64,000 nucleotides of DNA from Luteimonas kalidii (lineage in GTDB: Bacteria > Pseudomonadota > Gammaproteobacteria > Xanthomonadales > Xanthomonadaceae): NCBI RefSeq assembly GCF_029887935.1, contig NZ_JARXRO010000018.1, positions 141,113 through 205,112 on the forward strand. The letters are read 5' to 3'. Below the pieces are notes generated by a model. It worked only from the letters and a program-made list of their open reading frames with translations, was not told where the DNA came from and made no database searches. Both the position numbers and the translations under genes were made by a program. Below are positions 10,094 to 20,995 of the stretch, piece after piece. Every line of letters starts with the position of its first letter. Positions within the stretch are counted from its first letter, which is position 1.

Positions 10094-12634
10094 ATGGCGG
10101 TGCTCGCGCCCGACCATTCCATCGCCGGGTTCATCCCGCTATCGTCACACGTGTCGCCGCACGTGGTGAAGACGACCGGCGGCGACTTCCTCCTGTGCTG
10201 GCGGCTGGACGGCCTTCCCTTCGTCGGACGCGAGGAGTGGGACCTCGAGCATCGGCACAACACCCTCAATCGCATGCTGCAGACATTGCGCGCGCCCGAC
10301 TTCGTCAACGTGGCGTTCTGGGTGCACGATCTGCGCCGGCGCGGCCGAATCGACGCGCATGGGCACTTCGCGCAGCCATTCAACCAGCAGCTCTCAGACG
10401 ATTACCACGAGCTGCTGTCGTCGCAGCGCATCATGCGCAACGAACTTTATCTGACCATGCTGTACCGGCCAATCGTGGTCGGCAAGCGGCTGGTCGAGCG
10501 CTCCGGCAACCGCGATGTCCTGCAGGCACAGCAGGACCAGGCGGTGTCCAAGCTGATGGAGCTGGCAGGCAACGTCGAGGCGGTGCTGAAGGACTACGCT
10601 CCGGTGCGACTCGGCATGTACGAGGCGGACAACAGCGTCGTGTTCTCGGAGACCCTGGAACACCTCGGCTTCCTGCTCAACCGGATCGACGAGCCGGTCC
10701 CCGTGCTGAATGCGCCGGTGCACGACTACCTGGCCGTCAGCCGGCACATGTTCTCGTCCAAGACGGGTGATTTCGTGGTCCGGACCCCGTCGGGCGGCAA
10801 CGTCTTCGGAGCGATCCTCAACATCAAGGAGTATTCCGATTCGACCTGGCCCGGGATCCTCAACGGCCTGAAATACCTGGACTTCGAATACGTCATCACC
10901 CATTCCTTCAGCCCAATGGGCCGCCAGGACGCGCTGCGCGTCCTCGACCGGACCAAAGGTATGATGATCTCGTCCGGGGACAAGGCCGTGAGCCAGATCG
11001 TCGAGCTGGACCAGGCGATGGACCAGGTCGCGTCGGGACATTTCGTGCTCGGCGAGTACCACTTCATCATGGCGCTCTACGCCGACACCCAGGAGCAGCT
11101 GGCGCAGAACATCGCCACGGCGCGCGCGGAGCTGTCGAACGCGGGATTCGTATCCGCGAAGGAAGATCTCGCCGTCTGCTCGTCGTTCTACTCCCAGCTG
11201 CCGGGGAACTGGCGCTTCCGTACCCGGCTGGCGAACGTGAGCTCCCTCAACTTTCTGGGCTTGTCGCCGCTGCACAACTTCGCCACCGGCAAGCGCGACC
11301 TCAATCCCTGGGGCGAGTGCGTGACGGTTCTCCAGACCACGAACGGACAGCCCTACTACTTCAATTTCCACGCCACTCACCCGGCCGAGGACTCCCGTGG
11401 CGAGAAGGCGATCGCCAATACGATGGTGATCGGCAAGTCGGGCACCGGCAAGACCGCGCTGATCAACTTCCTGCTCAGCCAGGTGCAGAAGCTCGATCCC
11501 TGCCCCACGATCTTCTTCTTCGACAAGGACCGGGGTGCCGAGATCTTCGTGCGGGCGTGCGGCGGCAACTACCTGGCCCTGGAGAACGGAGCGCCGACCG
11601 GGTTCAACCCGCTGCAGTGCGAGCGCACGGAGGCGAACGTGCAGTTCCTCTCGGGGCTGGTCAAGGAGCTTGCCGGCAAGTCGCAGTACACCGCCCGCGA
11701 GGACGAGGACATCCATCGCGCCGTGGAAGGCATGCTCGACATGCCGCTGCATCTGCGCTCGATGACGAACCTTCAGAAGAGTCTTCCCAACATGGGAGAC
11801 GACGGGCTCTACGCGCGGCTGCGCAAATGGACCGCGGGCAATGCGCTCGGCTGGGTGTTCGACAATCCGGTGGACACCGTCGACCTCGAGCGCGCCAGCA
11901 TCATCGGCTTCGACTACACGGACGTGATCGACAATCCGGAAGTCCGGGTGCCCGTGATCGCCTATCTGCTGCACCGCCTCGAGGGGCTGATCGACGGGCG
12001 CCGGCTGATCTACGTGATGGACGAGTTCTGGAAGATCCTCGACGGCTCTGGCGGACTGAAGGAGTTCGCCAAGAACAAGCAGAAGACGATCCGCAAGCAG
12101 AATGGCCTGGGGATCTTCGCCACCCAGAGCCCCGAGGACGCGCTCGCCAGCGACATCTCCGCGGCCCTGATCGAACAGACGGCCACCTTGATCCTGCTGC
12201 CCAATCCCAATGCGTCGCGCGAGGACTACATCGAGGGCCTGAAGCTGAGCGAAGCGGAGTTCCAGGTCGTCAAGGGGCTCGACGAACGCTCGCGCACGTT
12301 CCTGGTCAAGCAGGGGCACGGTTCGACCGTGTGCCAGTTGAATTTGCGCGGCCTGGACGATGCGCTGGCGGTGGTGTCGGCCAGCACGGACAACATCGAG
12401 ATCATGCATCGGATCATCGAAGAAGAGTCGTGCCGGACGGGGGTGGCAGTTGAAGATCTTGCCCCCGGGAGTTGGCTTCCAAGATTCTTCGAGGAGCGCA
12501 AGGGGTCTGGCAGGAATGCTCAACCAGTATTGTCAGGGCAGGGTGGCAGCGAGGTCGCTGATAAGGGCCAGCGCCGCTCTGTCTCAGGACCGAGGGCGGC
12601 GGCAGCTGACGTTGGAACCAGATACAGGGCATGA
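10094..12634 (+). CDS. virB4: T4SS ATPase VirB4
   Basis: 846 residues, CagE/TrbE/VirB4 family. The N-terminal domain binds VirB3 and the membrane. The C-terminal ATPase domain carries Walker A GKSGTGKT (447-454) and a Walker B region in RRLIYVMDEFWKIL. A late FATQSPEDAL motif is also typical. It is the largest energiser of the secretion complex and is needed for pilus biogenesis. About 40 residues after the conserved end (LPRFFEERKG) form a low-complexity Ser/Gly/Arg tail not expected in the family. The next gene follows after 56 bp, leaving no room for the effector or immunity genes that sit at this point in Xanthomonas citri. Confidence 0.95.
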   Translation: MAVLAPDHSIAGFIPLSSHVSPHVVKTTGGDFLLCWRLDGLPFVGREEWDLEHRHNTLNRMLQTLRAPDFVNVAFWVHDLRRRGRIDAHGHFAQPFNQQLSDDYHELLSSQRIMRNELYLTMLYRPIVVGKRLVERSGNRDVLQAQQDQAVSKLMELAGNVEAVLKDYAPVRLGMYEADNSVVFSETLEHLGFLLNRIDEPVPVLNAPVHDYLAVSRHMFSSKTGDFVVRTPSGGNVFGAILNIKEYSDSTWPGILNGLKYLDFEYVITHSFSPMGRQDALRVLDRTKGMMISSGDKAVSQIVELDQAMDQVASGHFVLGEYHFIMALYADTQEQLAQNIATARAELSNAGFVSAKEDLAVCSSFYSQLPGNWRFRTRLANVSSLNFLGLSPLHNFATGKRDLNPWGECVTVLQTTNGQPYYFNFHATHPAEDSRGEKAIANTMVIGKSGTGKTALINFLLSQVQKLDPCPTIFFFDKDRGAEIFVRACGGNYLALENGAPTGFNPLQCERTEANVQFLSGLVKELAGKSQYTAREDEDIHRAVEGMLDMPLHLRSMTNLQKSLPNMGDDGLYARLRKWTAGNALGWVFDNPVDTVDLERASIIGFDYTDVIDNPEVRVPVIAYLLHRLEGLIDGRRLIYVMDEFWKILDGSGGLKEFAKNKQKTIRKQNGLGIFATQSPEDALASDISAALIEQTATLILLPNPNASREDYIEGLKLSEAEFQVVKGLDERSRTFLVKQGHGSTVCQLNLRGLDDALAVVSASTDNIEIMHRIIEEESCRTGVAVEDLAPGSWLPRFFEERKGSGRNAQPVLSGQGGSEVADKGQRRSVSGPRAAAADVGTRYRA

Positions 12635-12690
12635 GGCTCGCGCAGGCAGATCATTGATCCATGCAGTACCAACTCGAGGTCGGAGCTTCC

Positions 12691-13479
12691 ATGAACATCA
12701 ATATTCGAATGACGTCGATGCTGCTTCTTGCGCTCTCGGGTGCTTGTCTGGCGCCCGCTGCACGGGCACAACTTGTGGTGGCGGATCCCGTGCATATCCA
12801 GACCAACAAGTTTGCCTGGATCGCCCAGTACCGGCAGATGTATTCCGACGAGATCAATCAGGCGAGACAGATCCAGAATCAGATCGAGCAGATCAGGACC
12901 CAGATCCAGGACCTGCAGGAGCAGCAGGTGAATGGCCTCAAGTTCCTGTCCGACCACGGCCCGCGTGATACCAACCTGAAGCGGCGCAACGACAGCGCGT
13001 TCCTGGACGAGCGCTGCGGCCCACTGGAAGCCGACGGGCTTCGGGCGATGTTGAGTGGCATGACGGCACCTCGGCGCGTGTCGCGTGCCAGGGAACGGCA
13101 ATACGAGGCGTGCGCCGCGGTGGTTCAGCTCGATAACCAGCGCCACAACTTCCTGGTGGACGTGATCCGGAAAGTGCAGGGCCAGGATGCGGAGATCGCG
13201 AAACTGCAGGCGGAAAGCGCGAGTACCGGCGGCAACGAACGTGGCCGCCTGGAGCGCAACTCCAACGCGATCCAGCAACTGCAGGCGGCCCAGAGCGCGG
13301 AGATGGAGAACGCGCAGCGTCAACTGCAGTACTACGCGCATCAGATCGAGGCGTTCTCCAACGAGATGGCATGGTCGGGGCAGGCCGCCTTCAGCAACAA
13401 GCGCAGCCTGCTCGACCACGCGGTGGAGTACGGCACGCTCAAGGCTGCACTGCAGGTCGCCCGGTCACGGGACCGCTGA
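12691..13479 (+). CDS. virB5: T4SS minor pilus subunit VirB5
   Basis: 262 residues from the ATG at 12691 (GGAG five bases upstream). The frame also offers an ATG at 12661, but that adds a non-signal leader. A signal peptide ends near residue 26 (AARA-QL). The mature part starts VVADPVHIQTNKFAWIAQYRQM and is rich in Gln and Glu. Long heptad-like helices follow (IQNQIEQIRTQIQDLQEQQ and residues about 160-235), as in the helical bundle of VirB5 pilus-tip proteins. Sequence similarity among VirB5 proteins is low, so position between virB4 and virB6 carries weight. Confidence 0.8.
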   Translation: MNINIRMTSMLLLALSGACLAPAARAQLVVADPVHIQTNKFAWIAQYRQMYSDEINQARQIQNQIEQIRTQIQDLQEQQVNGLKFLSDHGPRDTNLKRRNDSAFLDERCGPLEADGLRAMLSGMTAPRRVSRARERQYEACAAVVQLDNQRHNFLVDVIRKVQGQDAEIAKLQAESASTGGNERGRLERNSNAIQQLQAAQSAEMENAQRQLQYYAHQIEAFSNEMAWSGQAAFSNKRSLLDHAVEYGTLKAALQVARSRDR

Positions 13480-13540
13480 ACGCGGTTGACGTGACGGGTG
13501 GTTCAACAGCAGGGATCGAAGCCAGGATCGCGGGGACGCA

Positions 13541-14536
13541 ATGGACGGCATGTTGACACTGGCAAGCACGCTGCTGGACCTGATTCCGGCGCGGGCGGGC
13601 ATGCCCAACTTTGTTTTCTTTCACGAGATCAACGCCTTCATCGATGATGAGCTGATCCACGAGTATCTGCCCAATCTCGGCGAGCGGGTGATCCGCGTGC
13701 TCGGTGGGATCGGCGTACTGCTGCTGACGCTGTGGATCATGATCCAGGGGTATCGCATCGTCACCGGTCAGTCGCGCGAGTCGATGATGGCCCTGGTGGT
13801 GAACGCCCTGCGTGCAACGTTCATCGTCGGGATCGCGCTTGGCCTGGGCGCCTCGTTCGGACCGATCTATGGCACGGTGACCGACGGGCTGTCGCGGGTC
13901 GTCAACGAGACGATGACCGGCGATCCCGACGGCGAAGGTGCCTATGCCGACATCGACCGCACGCTGGCCATCATGCAGGCAGCGCTTACCGTTGTGGACT
14001 CGGTGGATACGTCGCACGACGAGGAAACGCGCGAGCGCAAGGACCGCACGCTCGCCATGATCACCGCCGGCCTGGGCCTGCCCGCTATCACCGCGGCCGC
14101 CGCAATCATGCTGAACAAGTTCGCGATCGGTCTGGTGCTCGCGCTCGGGCCGCTGTTCATCCTGTGCCTGCTGTTCGAACAGACCAGGCCGCTGTTCCAC
14201 AAATGGCTCCTCTACGGCGTCGGCGCCGTCTTCTCGATGGCGGTGCTCAGCGTCACGGTGACCCTGGCGCTGGACATGGTGATCGCGGTGGGAACCGCCT
14301 TCTGGATCGGTGGCGTACTGGGCGTCGGTGGGGATGGTGAAAGCCTGACGAGCATGGCGATGCAGCAAGGGGGGCTCGGACTCATCCTGACCACGCTGAT
14401 CGTCAGCACGCCGCCGATCGCCGCGATGCTGTTCCAGGGAACGCTCGGTCAGTTCAGCCCCTACAGCGCATTCCAGCCGCAGCCGGCGCCAGGCTCTCCC
14501 GGCAATCCGGGCGGGACCCTGACGTCAGCGCGCTGA
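13541..14536 (+). CDS. virB6: T4SS polytopic inner-membrane protein VirB6
   Basis: 331 residues with about six hydrophobic segments (from LGGIGVLLLTLWIMIQGY to GLILTTLIVSTPPIAAMLF). This is the TrbL/VirB6 plan of the inner-membrane channel. A central cytoplasmic stretch (HDEETRERKDRTLAM) separates the helices. The C-terminus is Pro/Gly-rich. It is the last gene of the cluster, 61 bp after virB5, and ends 302 bp before the convergent nuclease gene. It completes the virB1-virB11 set. Confidence 0.88.
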   Translation: MDGMLTLASTLLDLIPARAGMPNFVFFHEINAFIDDELIHEYLPNLGERVIRVLGGIGVLLLTLWIMIQGYRIVTGQSRESMMALVVNALRATFIVGIALGLGASFGPIYGTVTDGLSRVVNETMTGDPDGEGAYADIDRTLAIMQAALTVVDSVDTSHDEETRERKDRTLAMITAGLGLPAITAAAAIMLNKFAIGLVLALGPLFILCLLFEQTRPLFHKWLLYGVGAVFSMAVLSVTVTLALDMVIAVGTAFWIGGVLGVGGDGESLTSMAMQQGGLGLILTTLIVSTPPIAAMLFQGTLGQFSPYSAFQPQPAPGSPGNPGGTLTSAR

Positions 14537-14838
14537 TCCGGGTCCTTGGGAAGACGCTGCTGCTTCGCAACGCGGGGCTCACGTCAGCGCCGGTCTCGCC
14601 GCGGCCCGGGCACGAGTGACGACCGGAGCCGGCAGAGCCTGGCGTTGCGGGATGGCGCCGCCGCAACGGACCCTCTCCGAGGTGCTCGCGGGCCATGCTT
14701 CGTCCTGCACCCGGGGCGCTCCTGGAGTGAACGCATGGATGACGAGACCCTGACAGGGGATTGCCGCCGATCTGGAGCGAAGGTCGCGGTAGAACCGGAT
14801 TCGGGAGCGGTTCCTCGCGACGTCGCCGACCGGACGGA
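14537..14838. other. Spacer after virB6 (no convincing gene)
   Basis: The 302 bases lie between two convergent genes. A 98-codon frame exists at 14546-14842 and a 35-codon one starts at 14735 (MDDETLTGDCRRSG). Neither has a ribosome site, family motif or convincing codon bias. No terminator hairpin with a T-tract was found. In relatives effector genes may lie around such clusters; here I can see none. Confidence 0.5.
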
Positions 14839-15684
14839 CTAACGATCCTGCTTCGATCCAGCGTGAGGGGCCCCGCGCGCGGGGACCAATGCGTCATCGA
14901 TCAGTACCGCCAACCGCGCCCCAGCCAGCCGCACCTGCGCTTCCGCCGTCGGCGTATGCGTGGCGAGATAGCGCGCGTCGAGCTTCGCGCGCGGTGGCAC
15001 CACGCCCGGCGCCATGGCGATCCGGCAGGACGCTTCGGCCCAATGATCCGCGTCCGCCGCGGTCACGGCGGGCCCGCCCACCGGGCGCTTTACAGGCGTG
15101 GCGGCCAGCTTGCGTACGTAGCCCTCTTCGTCCAACCCCGCGGACTTGAGCAGTTCGCCGTCCCACACCCGGTGCAGGTTGGTGCCCTTGCCGTGGAGCT
15201 GTACCTGCACCGTGTTGCCGCCGCGGTCGCGGGCGTTGCCGGCGTGCATGGGCTGGTGGATGTCGCCCACGAAATGGACCAGGAACTTCAGCGCCTGCAG
15301 GCGCTCGGCATCGCTGCGGCTGCGGTCGGCCAGGATCGCAGCCTGGGCGCGGATCGCCTCCACCGCGCAGTCGCCCCTGGGGCAGGCGGCCGGGGCGTCG
15401 TAGCGGCAGCCCAGCTCGCCGAGGTTCACGTAGTGCCACTTGGCCGAGCGTTTGCCCAGGTCGGGGTCGTTGGCGCGCACGTCGTCGGCCCAGTTGGCCA
15501 CGTCGGCCAGCGAGTGCAGCCCTTCGGTGGCCAGCAGGCGCTGCACCTCGGCGTGCGCGGCGGGGGTGAGTTGCGGTTCGGCCAGGCGCGCCACCAGGCG
15601 GTGGCCGAGCGGGCCCCAGGCGTGGGCGGCAGGGGCGCAGGCGATCAGGAGCGCGAGAACGAGTGCGGCAGGGAAACGTTGCAT
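14839..15684 (-). CDS. Exported S1/P1-type nuclease
   Basis: 281 residues starting at the ATG at 15684. The upstream in-frame extension is Arg/His-rich and not a signal. A signal peptide ends AHA-W, so the mature enzyme starts at Trp23, and S1/P1 enzymes use that N-terminal residue as a zinc ligand. Further ligands are seen in GHRLVARLAE, ANWADDVR, WHYVNL, HFVGDIHQPMHAG and NLHRVWD. The family is zinc-dependent, cuts single-stranded DNA and RNA, and may have 3'-nucleotidase activity, probably for phosphate or nucleotide scavenging in the periplasm or outside. It lies convergent to the T4SS but carries a Sec signal rather than a T4SS signal. Confidence 0.93.
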   Translation of the reverse strand: MQRFPAALVLALLIACAPAAHAWGPLGHRLVARLAEPQLTPAAHAEVQRLLATEGLHSLADVANWADDVRANDPDLGKRSAKWHYVNLGELGCRYDAPAACPRGDCAVEAIRAQAAILADRSRSDAERLQALKFLVHFVGDIHQPMHAGNARDRGGNTVQVQLHGKGTNLHRVWDGELLKSAGLDEEGYVRKLAATPVKRPVGGPAVTAADADHWAEASCRIAMAPGVVPPRAKLDARYLATHTPTAEAQVRLAGARLAVLIDDALVPARGAPHAGSKQDR

Positions 15685-18064
<2,380 letters not shown>

Positions 18065-18090
18065 GCCGGCGGTAGCCATCCGCGATACCC

Positions 18091-18122
18091 GAAGCCCCGC
18101 CCGTGCGGGGCTTCTTGTTTTC
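18091..18122 (+). terminator. Rho-independent terminator after gapA
   Basis: A perfect 10-bp stem, GAAGCCCCGC / GCGGGGCTTC (18091-18100 and 18105-18114) with a CCGT loop, is followed by TTGTTTTC. It starts 26 bp after the gapA stop. Confidence 0.92.
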
Positions 18123-18184
18123 GGGGGCCGCCCGGCTAAGGTGGCCGGCAATGCGTCCGCTCGGGCGCCGAAGGGGATGACGCG

Positions 18185-20995
18185 ATGGAAGGATTCCTGG
18201 TCCTGCTGGGGCTGGCGGTGCTGGCCCTCCCGGTGCTGGTGGTGGTGGCGCTGGTGTCGATCGGCGGGCTCAAGCGCCGCGTGGCCGAGCTGGAGGACGC
18301 GGTCGGGCAACTGCGCACCGGCGTTGCGCCGTCCCCCGCCGCGCGCGAGGTGCGCGAGGCATCGGTGACCGAACCCTGGATGCAGCCGGCACCGGTATCG
18401 GACCGGCCGTCTGCGGTCGCGGCGGACACGGCGATACCGGGCGGCCCCCCGGAGCCGGTGGTCGGCGCGACTGGCGCCGCCGCGCCGCAGGTCGCGTCGT
18501 CGGAGGTCCAGGGGCCGGACACAGGCGTCCAAGCTGGCGCGGGCGAAGCGAGGCTGGCCGATGCCGCGCCCGCCGGCGCGCGGGGACAGCGTCCGTCCAC
18601 GCCGCTACCGCCCCCGCTGCCCTCGCGCGACGCCGCGGGGTCCGGGCCGCTTTCGCCGCCGCCGCCGCGCACTCCCCCGCCGCGCGACTTCGCGGGCGCA
18701 TTCGTCCGCGCGGTGCAGCGCTGGTTCACCGTCGGCAACGTGCCGGTGAAGGTCGGCATGCTGGTGCTGCTGGCGGGCGTCGGCGCGCTGCTCAAGTACG
18801 CCAACGACCAGGGATGGCTGCAGCTGCCGATCGAGCTGCGGCTGGCCGGCGTGTCGGCGGCGGCAGTGGCCGGGCTGGTGTTCGGCTGGCGCAAGCGCAT
18901 CGACAAGCCGGCGTTCGCGCTGGCCCTGCAGGGCGGGGCGATCGGGGTGCTGCTGCTGGTGGTGTTCGCCGCGTTCAAGCTCTACGGGCTGCTGCCCGCC
19001 GCAGTGGCGTTCGCGCTCAGCGTCGTGCTCGTGGCCGGGCTGGGCGTGCTCGCGGTGTTGCAGGACTCGCGCACGCTGGCGGTGCTGGGCATCCTCGCCG
19101 GCTTTCTGGCGCCGATCTGGCTGTCGACCGGCAGCGGCAATCACGTGGCGCTGTTCTCGTACTACGCGCTGCTCAACGCGGCGATCTTCGCCATCGCCTG
19201 GATGAAGTCGTGGCGGGTGCTCAACCTGCTCGGCTTCGCCTTCACCTGGGGCATCGGCGTCGCCTGGGGCGTGCTCGCCTACACGCCGGACAAGCAGGCC
19301 AGCACGCAGCCGTTCCTGGTGCTGTTCTTCGTGTTCTACCTGCTGCTGCCGATCCTGTACGCGCGGCGCCGCCCGGCCAGCCGCCGCGACCTCATCGACG
19401 GCTGCCTGCTGTTCGGGACGCCACTGGTGGCGTTCTCGCTGCAGGCGGCGCTGCTCGAGGGCGCGCGCATGCCGCTGGCGCTGTGCGCGCTGGCGTTGGC
19501 AGCGGTGTATGCGGCGCTGGCGTGGACCCTGCGGCGGCGCGACGGCTACGCGCTGCTGGCGCAGGCGCACGCACTGCTGGCGATCGGCTTCGCCACGCTG
19601 TCGGTGCCGCTGGCGCTGTCGGCGAACGCGACCGCCAGCGTGTTCGCGCTGGAAGGGGCCGCCCTGGCGTGGCTCGGCCTGCGGCAGGGACGGCTCCTGC
19701 CGCAACTGGCCGGCCTCGGACTGCAGCTGGCGGCCGCGGGCGCGTACGCGATCGGCATGTCGGCAGCGCCGGCAGCGGACGTGCAGGCACTCGCCAACCC
19801 GGTCTTCATGGGGGCGCTGCTGATCGCGCTCGCCGGGTTCGCGAGCGCGTGGAGCTATCGCGATGCGGGGAACATGCGCATCGCAATGGCGTACTACCTG
19901 TGGGGCCTGTTGTGGTGGTGCGGCAACCTGCACCAGGAAATCGTGGGGTTCGTGGCCGGGCCGGCACAGGTCGACGCCATGCTGGCGGCCAGCGCACTGA
20001 CCGGCTGGCTCGCGGCCGAGGTGCATCGCCTGCGCCGGGCGCGCGCGCTGGCCGCGACTGCGCTGCTGGCACTGGCTTCGGCGATCCCGTTCGCGCTGGC
20101 GCAGACCGCGGTGCATGCGCATCCGTTCGAAGGCACGGGTCTGTGGGCCTGGCTCGCGTTCGCGGTGTGCGGCGTGCGCAGCCTGCTGTGCCTGCGCGGC
20201 GACACGGACCGGATCGGCGACTGGACCCAGTTCGTCTGGTGGCTGGTCTGGCCCACCGTGCTCGCGCTGTTCGCCGGCTGGCTGGCCGGAGTCGTCGATC
20301 TGGCCGCGGGCTGGGGGCTGACGGCGGTGGCGTTGCCGTGGGTGGCGCTGGTGGCGGCCTCGATGTGGCGCTGGCCGGCGCTGCGCACGCCGCGTGGCGA
20401 ATCGTTCGATGCCTTGCGCCTGCCGCTGCAACTGGTGGTGTTCGCGCTGCTCGCGCTGTGGTGGTTGGGCACCCAGTTCGCCGCGGGCGATGCCGCGCCG
20501 CTGCCGTGGCTGCCGCTGTTCAATCCGCTGGAGATGGGACAGCTGCTGGTGCTGGTGCTGCTGGTGCGCTGGCTGTGGTCGCACATGGCGCCGCGTGCGC
20601 TGGCATTGCTGCGCGTGCCGCTGCTGTCGATGGCGGGCTTCGCGTGGATCACCCAGGTCACGCTGCGCGCCGTGCATCACTGGGGCGGCGTGCCTTGGGA
20701 CGCCGGCATGATGGACGACACGCTGGCCCAGACCAGCCTGACCGTGGTCTGGAGCCTGCTGGGCGTGATCGGCTGGATCGCCGGTTCGCGGCGCGGCCAG
20801 CGCATGCTGTGGCTGGCGGGCGCGGTGCTGATGGGTGTGGTGCTGGCCAAACTGGTGTTGATCGATCGCCAGCACCTGGGCGACCTGCTCGGCATCGGCT
20901 CGTTCATCGCCTACGGCCTGCTCTGCACGCTGGTGGGTTACTTCGCGCCGGCCCCGCCGCGCGCGGTGAGCGCGCCGCAGGGAGCGGCGGCATGA
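18185..20995 (+). CDS. DUF2339 polytopic membrane protein
   Basis: 936 residues. An N-terminal hydrophobic anchor (about 4-27) is followed by a short coiled segment (LKRRVAELEDAVGQLR). A 120-residue disordered Pro/Ala/Gly-rich linker comes next, containing PLPPPLPSRD and PPPPRTPPPRDF. The remaining 740 residues contain about 20 or more hydrophobic helices, beginning with WFTVGNVPVKVGMLVLLAGVGALLKYA, which is the DUF2339 signature start. The function of this family is not established. The large size and many helices suggest an inner-membrane transport or envelope role. Its stop overlaps the next start (ATGA), so the pair is translationally coupled. A terminator separates it from gapA. Confidence 0.85.
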   Translation: MEGFLVLLGLAVLALPVLVVVALVSIGGLKRRVAELEDAVGQLRTGVAPSPAAREVREASVTEPWMQPAPVSDRPSAVAADTAIPGGPPEPVVGATGAAAPQVASSEVQGPDTGVQAGAGEARLADAAPAGARGQRPSTPLPPPLPSRDAAGSGPLSPPPPRTPPPRDFAGAFVRAVQRWFTVGNVPVKVGMLVLLAGVGALLKYANDQGWLQLPIELRLAGVSAAAVAGLVFGWRKRIDKPAFALALQGGAIGVLLLVVFAAFKLYGLLPAAVAFALSVVLVAGLGVLAVLQDSRTLAVLGILAGFLAPIWLSTGSGNHVALFSYYALLNAAIFAIAWMKSWRVLNLLGFAFTWGIGVAWGVLAYTPDKQASTQPFLVLFFVFYLLLPILYARRRPASRRDLIDGCLLFGTPLVAFSLQAALLEGARMPLALCALALAAVYAALAWTLRRRDGYALLAQAHALLAIGFATLSVPLALSANATASVFALEGAALAWLGLRQGRLLPQLAGLGLQLAAAGAYAIGMSAAPAADVQALANPVFMGALLIALAGFASAWSYRDAGNMRIAMAYYLWGLLWWCGNLHQEIVGFVAGPAQVDAMLAASALTGWLAAEVHRLRRARALAATALLALASAIPFALAQTAVHAHPFEGTGLWAWLAFAVCGVRSLLCLRGDTDRIGDWTQFVWWLVWPTVLALFAGWLAGVVDLAAGWGLTAVALPWVALVAASMWRWPALRTPRGESFDALRLPLQLVVFALLALWWLGTQFAAGDAAPLPWLPLFNPLEMGQLLVLVLLVRWLWSHMAPRALALLRVPLLSMAGFAWITQVTLRAVHHWGGVPWDAGMMDDTLAQTSLTVVWSLLGVIGWIAGSRRGQRMLWLAGAVLMGVVLAKLVLIDRQHLGDLLGIGSFIAYGLLCTLVGYFAPAPPRAVSAPQGAAA

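Noticed and set aside
14839..15684. S1/P1 nuclease as a T4SS effector
   Set aside because: It has a Sec signal peptide with the zinc-binding Trp at the mature N-terminus, is on the opposite strand and shows no C-terminal T4SS signal domain.
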